A stretch of DNA of 64,000 nucleotides from Weissella fangxianensis (GTDB lineage Bacteria > Bacillota > Bacilli > Lactobacillales > Lactobacillaceae): the NCBI RefSeq assembly GCF_024718545.1, contig NZ_JAMXDB010000002.1, positions 56,614 through 120,613 of the forward strand. The letters run 5' to 3'. The position numbers were made by a program, and so were the translations under genes. Under the pieces are notes generated by a model. The model saw only the letters and a program-made list of their open reading frames with translations. It ran no database searches and was not told the DNA's origin. Shown in pieces: positions 44,566 to 56,246 of the stretch; positions within the stretch are counted from its first letter, which is position 1; each line of letters starts with the position of its first letter.

Positions 44566-45252
44566 TTAATCACGCAAAATGTAACGATCGATCAATGCCC
44601 CAATAATTGATCCCACAAATGGTGCTGTTAGATATACCCACAAATCGTCCATGGCCAAACCACCAGCGAAAATAGCTGGGAATAGTGAACGAACCGGGTT
44701 CATTGATGCACCAGTTAAGTTACCAGCAGCGAAAACCAAAATGGCGATCGTTAACCCGATAGCGATTGGTGCCTGTAGGTTATATACCTTAGTCTTATCA
44801 TTGTTCAATACCAAGACAACCACTAACAGTACTGTGGTCAAAACCACCTCAACAACAAACGCTGTACCAGCTGAAATATTAGGAAATACTGTTGCGTTCA
44901 AGTTATTCTTAGCGACTTCAGTTGCCCAGCTTAAACCGGCACCCTTTAGGTAAGCACCATAAGTCCAAGCCAAGAAGAAACCACCAATCAAACCACCAAC
45001 TAATTGTGAAACGATGTAAATAAGCGTTTCAGCAGCTTTCATTTGTTTCGTTAAAAACATCATGAGTGTAACAGCTGGATTAAAGTGGGCACCTGATAAT
45101 GGACCAAATGCATAAACCAAAACGGCTAGCAAAACACCCCATCCAAGTGAAGGTCCTAATAGGTCATTATACCCACCCATAACTACCAAAGCTGGTCCGA
45201 AGAAGACCAACAATGCACTTCCAAAAGCTTCCCCAAAGATTTTCTTTTTCAT
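44566..45252 (-). CDS. aquaporin/aquaglyceroporin, MIP family
   Basis: 228 residues, six membrane helices. The first pore motif is intact (GAHFNPAVTL) and the second is NPV rather than NPA (GASMNPVRSLF), with the selectivity-filter Arg kept. The sequence is closer to AqpZ-like channels than to GlpF. As last gene of the glpK-glpO-tpiA operon it probably lets glycerol or H2O2 pass. The NPV change is found in some aquaglyceroporin-like channels. It follows tpiA by 13 nt. Confidence 0.88.
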   Translation of the reverse strand: MKKKIFGEAFGSALLVFFGPALVVMGGYNDLLGPSLGWGVLLAVLVYAFGPLSGAHFNPAVTLMMFLTKQMKAAETLIYIVSQLVGGLIGGFFLAWTYGAYLKGAGLSWATEVAKNNLNATVFPNISAGTAFVVEVVLTTVLLVVVLVLNNDKTKVYNLQAPIAIGLTIAILVFAAGNLTGASMNPVRSLFPAIFAGGLAMDDLWVYLTAPFVGSIIGALIDRYILRD

Positions 45253-45265
45253 TTTTTATTTTCCC

Positions 45266-46033
45266 CTAAATAGCATCGTTAACCATACTCAAGAATGCAG
45301 TTGGTTCAAGTGACGCACGCCCAATTAATAATCCATCAATATCGTCTAATTCAAGAATATCCTTTGAATTCTCTGGTGTAGCTGAACCACCGTATTGAAT
45401 ACGAATCTTATCAGCAACTTCTTGTGAAAACAAGATGGCTAACGACTTACGGATAACCCGTGCTGCATGTTCAATAACTTCTAATGAAGGTGTTTCGGCG
45501 GCACCAATTGCCCAAGCTGGCTCATATGCAATCACAATATTCTCTGCCCTTTGCCGATCAACACCGGCTAATCCAACCGCAATTTCGGTCAAAGGTGCCA
45601 TATCTTCGTCATCTGGATTATAACGTGTGGTATCTTCAGCAATGGCAACAATTGGAATTAGCCCATTACGTAGCGATGCAGTAACCTTCAGTCCCACTGA
45701 TCCGTTGGTTTCTTTAAACATCTTGCGTCGCTCATAGTGGCCAATAATTGATCCTGAAACTTCGATATCTGCCAAGGCAGCTGGTGAAGTTTCACCCGTA
45801 TAAGAACCTTCGTCAGCCCAGTGAACATTTTCAGCAATCACTGAAATTGGTAGTTTTAGTTCTTTACTTTGCTTAACCATCTCATGCAAATAAATATCTT
45901 GTGCTGCAATCCCGACTTTTACTTTTTTAGCATCTGGTAACTTTCCTTGAATTTCTTGTAAGAAATCATAGACCTCTGCTACTTTTTTATTTGTTTTCCA
46001 ATTTGCAACAATTAAAGGAATTCTCTCTGACAT
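45266..46033 (-). CDS. tpiA: divergent triosephosphate isomerase in glycerol operon
   Basis: 255 residues. Lys in VANWKTNKK, His in IIGHYERRKMF, Glu in IAYEPAWAIGA and the phosphate loops (GGSATPENSKDIL, DGLLIGRAS) are all present. The conserved Ser of the GHSERR motif is replaced by Tyr, and the catalytic region differs elsewhere (NGSVGLKVTA for the usual NxxVxxKxxxAL). It is thus a specialised copy, and a canonical gene probably exists elsewhere. It interconverts dihydroxyacetone phosphate and glyceraldehyde 3-phosphate, the step after GlpO. It overlaps the glpO stop. Confidence 0.85.
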   Translation of the reverse strand: MSERIPLIVANWKTNKKVAEVYDFLQEIQGKLPDAKKVKVGIAAQDIYLHEMVKQSKELKLPISVIAENVHWADEGSYTGETSPAALADIEVSGSIIGHYERRKMFKETNGSVGLKVTASLRNGLIPIVAIAEDTTRYNPDDEDMAPLTEIAVGLAGVDRQRAENIVIAYEPAWAIGAAETPSLEVIEHAARVIRKSLAILFSQEVADKIRIQYGGSATPENSKDILELDDIDGLLIGRASLEPTAFLSMVNDAI

Positions 46034-47844
46034 TATTTAAACTCCTTTTTTAGCGCTTTTAATTGTGATTCATCACGTGCGCTGATATATTCTTCTGTCA
46101 TTGCCTGCTTTGTTTCGTCAGACCAAGATAACATTTTAGCCATTTCATCAATCACTGGCGTTTCAAGACGTGCCAAGTCCTCTGACTTAAACAATAAGTA
46201 ATTTGTACGTCGTAGGAAGTAATCAATTGGACGTAAAACAAATTCTTTTTCAATGGCATAATGCAACATACTTGTTTCAGCAACAGATAACTTAGGCGCT
46301 GAAACACCTGTCTTGATATATTCAATAATTTCAGGTGTGTTAGATCCATAAAGGCTAGCAATCTCCTTAGCCTTCACTTCATTCACTTCATACTTCATTA
46401 ACTCTTCAGCGTACTTTTCAAGTTCACCATCAACATTGTTTGGATCAAAATGACCACCTGAAACAGGGTACTGTGTGGCATCAATTGGTGTAATCGTTTT
46501 TTCAAATTTATCAGCAAAAATCTTTGCGATTTCTGCCATTGTCTCCGTTGCCATCAAACGGTAATCAGTAAGCTTACCCCCTGACACATTGACAATGCCG
46601 TTTTCTGCCTTAATTTGGAAACCACGTGAGACACTTGAAGTACTCTTTTTATTACCTGCTAAGCTTTCTAGTTGCTCATCGACAGCTTCACGATCAATCT
46701 CATGCTTGAAATACTTATTAAGCTTTTCATCTAATGCATGTAGATTTTCATCAGAGGAAACCTTCTTTTTGGTATTCCCGTTATAATCACCGGTACCACC
46801 AATCAATGGTCGTAGTCCTGCCCAACTTGCTTGAATATCATCAACAGTGATATTTGCATTAGGGAAATGGTTATTCATGGCCGTCAATAGATACTCCACA
46901 TCGGCTTTCTCGACCTTTGGATGTAAGTAATCACCGGTATAATCGGTATCTGTCGTTCCAAAGTACGTCTTATTTGCACGTGGAATAACGAATAACATAC
47001 GGCCGTCATGGAAACCAGAATCAAAGTATACTGTATTTGGTACTGGCAAACGGTCCTGATTAATCACTAAATGCACACCCTTAGTTGGGCGAATAGCATC
47101 TTGTGTTGTTTCATCCGCAAATTCTGTAATCGAATCGTGCCAAGGTCCAGCCGCATTGATCACAACTTTTCCTTTAATATCAAATAATTCCTTAGTCAAT
47201 GTATCTACAACACTAATACGCTTACCAGAACCATCAGGAGTAACTGAAGTTGCCTTCAAATGACTAACAGCAACTGCACCATCACTAACGGATTGTTTAA
47301 TATTTTCAATTGTTAAACGGGCATCATTATTTTGATAATCTAGATAAATGGCTAAGCCCACTAGTCCTTCACTATCCAACATTGGTAGATAATCATGGGC
47401 TTCTTCAGCCGATAATAAACGATGCACATAAGGACTATCCTTAGGAACGTTAGCTAACTTATCATAAATTCCCATCGCAACTTCAGCACTCATTGGCGTA
47501 AATGTTGCTTCAGCATCATCATAAAGTGGCATTAACATATGTGATGGACGCGGAATATGTGGTGCAACGTGCTGCACACGCGCACGTTCCGAAACTGTAT
47601 CAGCAACCACATCAACATCAAACGTCTTTAAGTAACGAATACCACCGTGAACTAATTTTGTTGAACGACTACTAGTTCCTTCAGCAAAATCCTGCATATC
47701 AATAATCGCTGTCCGTAATCCGGAAGCGGCTGTTTGAAGCGCGATACCAGCACCAGTAATTCCAGCACCGATGATGACAACATCAAAGTCGTCTTCTTTC
47801 AGTTTTTGGATTGCTGATATGCGCTGATCACTTTTAAACTGCAT
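46033..47844 (-). CDS. glpO: alpha-glycerophosphate oxidase
   Basis: 603 residues. FAD site DVVIIGAGITGAGIAL, then TSSRSTKLVHGGIRYL, the GlpD/GlpO signature. The length and the Lys/Glu-rich insert near 360-410 (DEKLNKYFKHEIDREA) resemble the oxidase GlpO of streptococci and enterococci more than GlpD. It oxidises glycerol 3-phosphate to dihydroxyacetone phosphate with O2, making H2O2. The gene adjoins glpK by one base of overlap. Its loss of the insert would make it GlpD, but the insert is there. Confidence 0.93.
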   Translation of the reverse strand: MQFKSDQRISAIQKLKEDDFDVVIIGAGITGAGIALQTAASGLRTAIIDMQDFAEGTSSRSTKLVHGGIRYLKTFDVDVVADTVSERARVQHVAPHIPRPSHMLMPLYDDAEATFTPMSAEVAMGIYDKLANVPKDSPYVHRLLSAEEAHDYLPMLDSEGLVGLAIYLDYQNNDARLTIENIKQSVSDGAVAVSHLKATSVTPDGSGKRISVVDTLTKELFDIKGKVVINAAGPWHDSITEFADETTQDAIRPTKGVHLVINQDRLPVPNTVYFDSGFHDGRMLFVIPRANKTYFGTTDTDYTGDYLHPKVEKADVEYLLTAMNNHFPNANITVDDIQASWAGLRPLIGGTGDYNGNTKKKVSSDENLHALDEKLNKYFKHEIDREAVDEQLESLAGNKKSTSSVSRGFQIKAENGIVNVSGGKLTDYRLMATETMAEIAKIFADKFEKTITPIDATQYPVSGGHFDPNNVDGELEKYAEELMKYEVNEVKAKEIASLYGSNTPEIIEYIKTGVSAPKLSVAETSMLHYAIEKEFVLRPIDYFLRRTNYLLFKSEDLARLETPVIDEMAKMLSWSDETKQAMTEEYISARDESQLKALKKEFK

Positions 47845-49355
47845 TATTTCTTGCCTCGCTTCTTAGGCTTAAAGGTCTGTGTTGCCTTCACAGCCATTTG
47901 CCATCCTTCATACAACTCATCAGCATCATCTTCTGCCATTTCTGGCTTAAATTCAGTTGATTGTTGCGTCATTGTCTTTAACTCATCAACATCTTTCCAG
48001 AAACCAACTGCTAGACCAGCTAAGAATGCTGAACCTATCGCCGTCGTTTCAACATTGGCAGGACGTGATACCTCTGTTTGTAGCAAATCTGATTGGAATT
48101 GCATGAGATAATTATTCATTGATGCACCACCATCGACGTGCAACTTGGCAATATCAAGTCCCGTTTCCTTACGCATCACATCAACAACATCACGACTCTG
48201 GTAAGCTAATGATTGCAAAGTTGCCTTTACGAAATCCTCACGCGTTGTTCCACGTGTCAAACCAAAGACTGATCCTCTTGATTCTGAATCCCAGTAAGGT
48301 GCTCCTAATCCGGTAAAGGCAGGTACAACGTAAACTTCATCTTCATCGGTAGAAGCATTGGCCATGTCTTCACTTTCAGGACTTTGTTCAATGACCCGCA
48401 TACCATCACGTAACCATTGCAAGGCTGATCCAGCAACAAAGACTGATCCTTCAAGAGCATAGGTTACTTTGCCATCCATTCCGTAAGCAATGGTTGTTAA
48501 TAGACCATTCTTAGAAATGTTTACATCATCACCCGTATTCATGACAACGAAAGCACCAGTACCATAAGTGTTCTTAACGTCACCCTTATTAAGTGCTAAT
48601 TGACCAAACAAAGCTGCCTGTTGGTCACCAGCGATTCCAGCAATTGGTACCTCAGCACCGAAGAAGTGAACTGGAATGGCAGTTCCATAAATTTCTGAAG
48701 ATTGACGAACTTCTGGCAACATCTGTGATGGAATATTCAATAGGTTCAATAAATCTTGATCCCACTTCAAATTCTTAATATCAAACATCATTGTACGGGA
48801 AGCATTGGTATAATCGGTAATGTGAACTTCACCACCGGTCAACTTCCATACCAACCAAGAATCAATCGTACCGAATAGCAATTCCCCATTTTCAGCACGG
48901 CTTTGAGCACCACTGACTTGATCCAAAATAAAACGAATCTTCGTTGCTGAGAAGTATGCATCTGGAATTAAACCAGTCTTCTCTTGAATCATGTCTTGAT
49001 AACCATCAGCAATTAACTTTTCCGCAATTGGTGCTGTTTGACGTGATTGCCAAACAACCGCATTATAAATTGGTAATCCAGTTTCCTTATCCCAAACAAT
49101 TGTCGTCTCACGTTGATTGGTAATACCTACTCCGGAAATATCACCTGGGTGAATTCCTGATTGAATCAACGCTGTGGCAATAACTGCTTGGACAGCAATC
49201 CAAATTTCATTAGCATCTTGCTCAACCCAACCTGGTTCTGGATAGAACATTGTGATCTCACGCTGAGCCGATGCAATCACTTGACCCTTCTTGTCATAAA
49301 TGACAGCTCGAGTACTTGTAGTCCCCTCATCAATTGATAATACGTATTTTGGCAT
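47844..49355 (-). CDS. glpK: glycerol kinase
   Basis: 503 residues, FGGY family. Phosphate loop [22 protein letters not shown] and the ATP-binding SMNNYLMQF region are present. His230 in [12 protein letters not shown] aligns with the HPr-phosphorylated histidine of enterococcal GlpK (His232), so PTS activation is likely. It phosphorylates glycerol and heads the operon glpK-glpO-tpiA-aquaporin. A perfect cre box is 78 nt upstream of the start. GGGGG precedes the ATG. Confidence 0.96.
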   Translation of the reverse strand: MPKYVLSIDEGTTSTRAVIYDKKGQVIASAQREITMFYPEPGWVEQDANEIWIAVQAVIATALIQSGIHPGDISGVGITNQRETTIVWDKETGLPIYNAVVWQSRQTAPIAEKLIADGYQDMIQEKTGLIPDAYFSATKIRFILDQVSGAQSRAENGELLFGTIDSWLVWKLTGGEVHITDYTNASRTMMFDIKNLKWDQDLLNLLNIPSQMLPEVRQSSEIYGTAIPVHFFGAEVPIAGIAGDQQAALFGQLALNKGDVKNTYGTGAFVVMNTGDDVNISKNGLLTTIAYGMDGKVTYALEGSVFVAGSALQWLRDGMRVIEQSPESEDMANASTDEDEVYVVPAFTGLGAPYWDSESRGSVFGLTRGTTREDFVKATLQSLAYQSRDVVDVMRKETGLDIAKLHVDGGASMNNYLMQFQSDLLQTEVSRPANVETTAIGSAFLAGLAVGFWKDVDELKTMTQQSTEFKPEMAEDDADELYEGWQMAVKATQTFKPKKRGKK

Positions 49356-49432
49356 AGTTAATATCCCCCTATTGGATGACTTATGGATGACTTACACATT
49401 TACAAAACATTTAAATTTAATGTCGTCATTTA

Positions 49433-49446
49433 TGTAAGCGGTTTCT
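49433..49446 (-). promoter_or_regulatory. cre box upstream of glpK
   Basis: TGTAAGCGGTTTCT matches the CcpA consensus throughout. It is on the glpK leader side, and a TTGACA-type -35 may lie near 49591, giving a long leader, but I am not sure of the promoter. Confidence 0.78.
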
Positions 49447-49817
49447 AACTTCACAACTAGGTTACAACGAAATAAAAAAATTCACAATGTTCAATTTTAA
49501 TTCAATTTATATCATTAAAAACTTCACAAAAAGTTCATAAGTTAGTACTCATATAACTTTGTTTTTATCATTTAGTAGAAAAACATTGTCAAATCGCCTA
49601 CCAATAAATGTTTATGATTCAGTTCTGTGAAACTGTTTTACATTTTTTTGTTTTATATAATTTACATAATGTAAGTCTTTAACAAAAGCTCATTAAAAAA
49701 AATCCCAAAATATTTTTTCACAAGTTGATTTTAGTCCCGTATTCCATATTTTTTTAAAATTATAAGACTAAATATCAGACAGAATTATCACCGTTTTTTA
49801 TTCATAAAGTGATAAAC
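49447..49817. other. AT-rich intergenic stretch upstream of glpK
   Basis: No gene is supported. It holds likely glpK promoter elements (TGTCAA at about 49590 on the plus strand reads TTGACA on the minus) and long A/T runs. I see no operator or repeat. Confidence 0.4.
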
Positions 49818-49860
49818 AAAAAAATTCTGACAAGAATTGCTTTCACAATTCCTGCCAGAA
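49818..49860 (-). terminator. terminator of the small acidic protein gene
   Basis: A 15-bp stem with two G-U pairs (49825-49839 with 49846-49860) followed on the minus strand by T7. It lies about 55 nt past the stop codon at 49916. Confidence 0.8.
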
Positions 49861-49915
49861 CTAAATCTAAATCAATATGATATTCTGTTTTTCATTAAAA
49901 ATGATTATACAAACA

Positions 49916-50044
49916 CTAATCAGCCTCTTTATAATTGGCTGGTGCTGGTCTTCCCTTAACTTCCTCTTGTGGACTAAATTGTGTTGTTTCCTCTTCTTGA
50001 GAATCTTGCTCTACTTCTTCTGATTTCTTGTTGTTCTCAGTCAT
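49916..50044 (-). CDS. small acidic hydrophilic protein, 42 residues
   Basis: The peptide begins MTENNKKSEEVEQ, is rich in Glu, Gln and Pro, and ends RPAPANYKEAD. It has no hydrophobic segment. A canonical AAGGAGG lies seven bases ahead of the ATG and a strong terminator follows, so it is probably real although it is too short for most gene callers. No family is recognised. Conserved tails of the type PxPANYKE are known to me from small proteins of unknown role in lactic acid bacteria, but I cannot verify this. Confidence 0.72.
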   Translation of the reverse strand: MTENNKKSEEVEQDSQEEETTQFSPQEEVKGRPAPANYKEAD

Positions 50045-50146
50045 AAATAGAATCCTCCTTGGTAAATAAAACTAATTAATCCTGCTAGGATATGGCGTTA
50101 TTTTAACAAAGATAATTAATAGTTAAAAACAAAACGACTTATTAGA

Positions 50147-50653
50147 CTAGCCAAGAGCAGCGACGACTGCATCATTAAATACTGGCAAGTCCTTAGGTTC
50201 ACGACTAGTAATTAAGTTACCATCAATGACCACTGGCTTATCTTCAATACGGGCCCCAGCATAATACAAATCAGGTTGTACTGTTAGGTAAGAAGTCATT
50301 GTCCGTCCGTGTACTAACCCTGTTTGGATCATTAATTGTGGACCATGGCAAACACTTGCGGTTAGCTTGTTCTTTGCCATGAAATATTTAACAAAATCAA
50401 CAAATCGTTGATCAGCACGCAATTGATCAGGTGAAAAACCACCTGGGATGAATAATGCATCAAAATCTTCTGGCTTTACGTCAGAAATTGCCTTATCGAC
50501 CGTAATTTCTGTACCATGCTTTCCTGTGACGGTTCCTTGTTCAAAGCCAATTGACGTCACTTCATGGCCGGCATCTTCAATTGCTGTAACCGGATCAGTA
50601 TACTCAACATCTTCTACAAAATCAGTAACAAGAACTGCAACTTGCTTTTTCAT
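50147..50653 (-). CDS. DJ-1/PfpI superfamily protein, copy 2
   Basis: 168 residues. The active Cys is in TASVCHGPQLM, and PGGFSPDQLRADQRFVDF is identical to copy 1 at 33958. The two differ mainly in the first 80 residues. ATG 50653 follows GGGAGG; the longer frame to 50707 has a poor start. Copy 1 is next to an HxlR regulator but copy 2 is alone, so the two may be used under different stresses. Confidence 0.9.
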   Translation of the reverse strand: MKKQVAVLVTDFVEDVEYTDPVTAIEDAGHEVTSIGFEQGTVTGKHGTEITVDKAISDVKPEDFDALFIPGGFSPDQLRADQRFVDFVKYFMAKNKLTASVCHGPQLMIQTGLVHGRTMTSYLTVQPDLYYAGARIEDKPVVIDGNLITSREPKDLPVFNDAVVAALG

Positions 50654-50762
50654 TGTTAATAACCTCCCGTGGTGTAGCATTTGATTACCACGCGTATACA
50701 ATAACACAACTTTTTTATCCTTGTTAAGTGGTAGGTTCTAGAAAAATTATCTCATTCAACCG

Positions 50763-51596
50763 TTATTTCACTGTTTTTGTACCACCGGCATCGCCATTAA
50801 CGCCTTCTTCAACACCTGGGTTGTACCAATCAGCATGGGCATTAGTTTTTTGTTTCGTTAAGTCAAAATATTGCATAACCTGATTGGGTGCTTTCTTCCA
50901 TGAATAACTATGTTTCAAATATCCTGTTGTAATAATGCGATAGGACGTACTTGGAAATAGACACGTCACAATTGTTACTTGTGGCTGCTTAGTTGGATCA
51001 AGTACATGTACGTTATCAGCCTTAACTAAATATTGTTGCTTGATACGATACTCATAAATACCATGATCATTAGCTAAGTAAATAACTTTGTGATTCAGCC
51101 AATCATTTGTTTGACGCCGTCCATTCACTAAATAAGGTTTATCATCTTGATAGTTTTGCTGTAAACCACTAAACCCTGTTAGGCCATCATCAAAATTATG
51201 ACTGGCTAACCCATAGTTGCTTTCTCCCATAACTGGTTCTGGTTTACCAGTCGGATCAGCACCACTTCGATTAGCATAATTAGCTCCTGCCTGCAGTCCT
51301 TTTTCAGAATAGGCATCATTAAAAATTGGCTCTAAAATGCCAACTGTCGGCACACTAACAAACCCCTGCTTTTTCAAGCCAGGTTGTGTTTCACGCATCA
51401 GTCGTTTCCTGATTTTCTGACGCTTATTTAGAGATATCTTCTTATGACTGTCATCAACTTGTATCTTCCGCGAACGGATTTTTTGTACGATTTGATTATG
51501 GATACCAAACCAATTTTGCTGGTAGCCAACATAACCAATGCTACCTAAAATCACAACCAGTAATATAAATAGAAAAAATCTCTTAATATTTTTCAT
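50763..51596 (-). CDS. srtA: class A-like sortase
   Basis: 277 residues. An N-terminal signal anchor (about 6-26, FFLFILLVVILGSIGYVG) holds it in the membrane, followed by a basic stretch and the sortase fold. His133 in YGLASHNF, Cys212 in VTIVTCLFPS and Arg220 in TSYRIITTG form the active site, with the TLxTC motif changed to TIVTC. Sortases attach LPxTG proteins to peptidoglycan. A C-terminal tail of about 50 residues (NAHADWYNPGVEEG) is longer than in B. subtilis or S. aureus SrtA. It is a single gene. Confidence 0.9.
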   Translation of the reverse strand: MKNIKRFFLFILLVVILGSIGYVGYQQNWFGIHNQIVQKIRSRKIQVDDSHKKISLNKRQKIRKRLMRETQPGLKKQGFVSVPTVGILEPIFNDAYSEKGLQAGANYANRSGADPTGKPEPVMGESNYGLASHNFDDGLTGFSGLQQNYQDDKPYLVNGRRQTNDWLNHKVIYLANDHGIYEYRIKQQYLVKADNVHVLDPTKQPQVTIVTCLFPSTSYRIITTGYLKHSYSWKKAPNQVMQYFDLTKQKTNAHADWYNPGVEEGVNGDAGGTKTVK

Positions 51597-51748
51597 TTCA
51601 AGTCAATTCTCCAACATAGTTTAATGCATAACCCATTATATCTCTAACAACACGCAAATAGCTCGACGTTAGTTTTCCTGTAACTTAACTTGTGTGCAAC
51701 TATTTTATAATTAAGTACCCTTCACAATATATCACACCATGGATAGCT

Positions 51749-51788
51749 AAAAATTGCCAGGTGCTTTGATAAAGTACCTGGCAATTTT
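51749..51788 (-). terminator. terminator of the aldo-keto reductase gene
   Basis: A 16-bp stem AAAAATTGCCAGGT / ACCTGGCAATTTTT flanked by A/T runs, 26 nt past the stop codon. Confidence 0.9.
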
Positions 51789-51813
51789 TATTTTATATTA
51801 TACGCATCCAAAC

Positions 51814-52767
51814 TTATGGCAAATCATTTCCTGCCGCAAAGTAAATATCATACCACTCTTGGTGTGTCAATTGGACGTCACGACCATCAATCATTTCTGT
51901 CAAACGACTTGGTGTCATTGAACCCAAAATAACCTGCATGTTTGCTGGCATTGTCAAAATGAATGCGACAGCAATGCCATTCTTAGTTGAATGATGATTG
52001 TCCGCAATTTCTTGCAACTTGGCATTTAACTCTGGGAACTTATCGTTATCCACAAAGTGACCTTCAAACATACCGTATTGGAATGGTGACCATGCTTGAA
52101 TCGTCATGTTCTTTAACTGTGAATATGGTAGGATACCACCGTCATGATCAACTGACCGAGCATCTGACATGTTAACATGCAGACCTGCATCAACCATCCC
52201 CGTATGCATCACACCAAATTGTAATTGATTAGCAACCAACTTCTGGTCCAAGACAGATTGTAGCAATTCTACTTGCCAAGGATTCATATTCGAAACCCCG
52301 AACTGCTTAACCTTACCAGCTGCTGACAAAACATCAAATGCTGCGGCAACTTCTTCGGGTTGTACCAATGCATCAGGACGATGTAATAAGAAAACATCCA
52401 AATAATCTGTATTCAAACGTGATAATTCAGCATCGACCGACGCAATGATATGATCCTTAGAGAATTCATAACGTGGGCCCAAAATACCATCACCAGCAAC
52501 GGGTCCTTCGTCTGATAAAATACCACCCTTTGATTGTAGGATAATATCTTCACGCTTAATGCCAGCTGCTTTAAGGGCACCCGCTAACTTTGAAGTTGAC
52601 TGACCATTACCATAAATATCAGCGGTATCAAAAAAGTTAACACCCTTTGACATCACTGTTTCAACGACTTCTTGTGCTTGGGCGTCTGATTTCTCCCCCA
52701 TACGCATGGCACCCAACGCAATCGTTGGGACCATCAAACCAGAACCACCTAAATTAATTTGTGACAT
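51814..52767 (-). CDS. aldo/keto reductase
   Basis: 317 residues, TIM-barrel oxidoreductase of the YdhF-like group. The tetrad Asp and Tyr are in FFDTADIYGNG, Lys in ILQSKGGI, His in FLLHRPDAL. The C-terminal ILGSMTPSRL is the NADPH-binding part. Such enzymes reduce aldehydes and ketones. No neighbours suggest a substrate. A GGAGG-type site (AGGGAGG) precedes the ATG. Confidence 0.92.
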   Translation of the reverse strand: MSQINLGGSGLMVPTIALGAMRMGEKSDAQAQEVVETVMSKGVNFFDTADIYGNGQSTSKLAGALKAAGIKREDIILQSKGGILSDEGPVAGDGILGPRYEFSKDHIIASVDAELSRLNTDYLDVFLLHRPDALVQPEEVAAAFDVLSAAGKVKQFGVSNMNPWQVELLQSVLDQKLVANQLQFGVMHTGMVDAGLHVNMSDARSVDHDGGILPYSQLKNMTIQAWSPFQYGMFEGHFVDNDKFPELNAKLQEIADNHHSTKNGIAVAFILTMPANMQVILGSMTPSRLTEMIDGRDVQLTHQEWYDIYFAAGNDLP

Positions 52768-52852
52768 TTTTACATTCCTCCCTTTCTAAGTACATTTTAC
52801 ACCCTTTTCTAGGGTGAAACAGTGTTAACATTATGAACGAATTTTGATTGCT

Positions 52853-53935
<1,083 letters not shown>

Positions 53936-53957
53936 CTATCTTAAGAATTTATAATTT

Positions 53958-54842
53958 TTATTTCAAGAAATCGGGGTCCGCAAATGCCGGGTTAGGATAT
54001 TGATAGAATCCCTCACCTGATGCAGCACCTGTCTTACCATCGTCGATCATGGCCTTCAATGCCTTAGCAATTTCTGCAGATTGTGTATCTGTATCAGCTT
54101 TAGCCAAAGCAAGATTGTAAGGCGTATTTAGTCCAACCACATCAAGGATCGCAAATGGTCCTTGTGGTGCACCAGTCGCTATCATCCATGACTTATCAAT
54201 CGTCTCTGGATCAGACACCCCATTGACCCACAACTTTTGTGCGGCATCTAGTAATGGCACTAACAATGAATTCAAGATATAACCATGCTGCTCCTTGTAT
54301 AGGCGGAATGGTACCATCCGAATATCTTTAGCAAATTGGACAACTTCATCCAAATACTTATCTTCAGTACCTGGATGCCCCATAATCTCAGCGTTATTAT
54401 TCTTCCAAATTTGATTAGCAAAGTGAATGGCCAAGAATTTTTCAGGACGGTCAACATACTCCACAAACTGTGACGGTACAAATGTTGATGAGTTGGTTGC
54501 AAAAATTGTCTTAGCTGGAGCAACCTTTGACAACTCCGTGTAGTAATCAACCTTGATTTTTACACTCTCAGGAATAGCTTCAATCACCAAATCTGCGTCA
54601 GCAACAGCTTCAGCTAAACTCGTACTAAATGACATTTGGTCGATTACTGCTGAAGCTTTATCCCCATCGTCATAGAAATCTTCAAACTCGGGTACATAGC
54701 TAGCTAACAATTGCTTGGCATGGTCTATTGCGCCATCATTAATATCATAAAGTGTCACTTTAAAACCTGTAAAGGCAGCTTGAAAGGCAATCTGGCTTCC
54801 TAAAACACCACCACCAGCAACGGTAACATTTTTAATTGTCAT
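53958..54842 (-). CDS. 3-hydroxybutyryl/hydroxyacyl-CoA dehydrogenase-like protein
   Basis: 294 residues. The Rossmann motif AGGGVLGSQIAFQAA and IEAIPESVKIKVDYYTEL, NSSTFVPSQ and HFANQIWKNNNAEI match the 3HCDH family; the His of HFANQ is the catalytic one. A C-terminal helical domain follows. Its substrate may be a hydroxyacyl-CoA or another hydroxy acid (L-gulonate, L-carnitine type enzymes belong to the same fold). Start 54842 has GAGGAA upstream. The promoter is overlapped by a cre box. Confidence 0.87.
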   Translation of the reverse strand: MTIKNVTVAGGGVLGSQIAFQAAFTGFKVTLYDINDGAIDHAKQLLASYVPEFEDFYDDGDKASAVIDQMSFSTSLAEAVADADLVIEAIPESVKIKVDYYTELSKVAPAKTIFATNSSTFVPSQFVEYVDRPEKFLAIHFANQIWKNNNAEIMGHPGTEDKYLDEVVQFAKDIRMVPFRLYKEQHGYILNSLLVPLLDAAQKLWVNGVSDPETIDKSWMIATGAPQGPFAILDVVGLNTPYNLALAKADTDTQSAEIAKALKAMIDDGKTGAASGEGFYQYPNPAFADPDFLK

Positions 54843-54897
54843 ACAAAATTCCTCAATTCTATACTTATACATTAATAATACCTTACAACACATATCA

Positions 54898-54921
54898 ATT
54901 ATAACACTGTTACCGCTTTCA
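54898..54921 (-). promoter_or_regulatory. -10 element and cre box of the dehydrogenase gene
   Basis: Minus strand TATAAT at 54898-54903 and cre box TGAAAGCGGTAACA at 54908-54921 in the spacer, a site for CcpA repression. The -35 is poor. Confidence 0.72.
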
Positions 54922-54951
54922 TTCTCGCTAAAAATTTGTTATTTAAACTTT

Positions 54952-56112
<1,161 letters not shown>

Positions 56113-56135
56113 TTAATGTCTCAATTTCCCCTAAT

Positions 56136-56179
56136 AAAAAAAGGCGCGAAATTCTGATTTTCATCAGAGACTTCGCGCC
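56136..56179 (-). terminator. attenuator terminator upstream of the cystathionine gene
   Basis: On the minus strand an 8-bp GC-rich outer stem (56143-56150 with 56172-56179, GGCGCGAA/TTCGCGCC) and inner CTGAT/ATCAG, then T7. It is 42 nt before the start codon of the cystathionine gene, so it can stop transcription before the gene. Confidence 0.9.
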
Positions 56180-56182
56180 CGT

Positions 56183-56213
56183 AGTTCAATCCCAGCCAAG
56201 TGGGTATTGAACT
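56183..56213 (-). promoter_or_regulatory. pre-terminator hairpin of the Cys attenuator
   Basis: A stem AGTTCAAT-CCCA pairing with TGGG-ATTGAACT (one bulge) directly before the terminator. It may act as pause or competitor hairpin. Confidence 0.75.
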
Positions 56214-56246
56214 TTTAAGGTTATTATTCCTTAAAAAATACCAATA

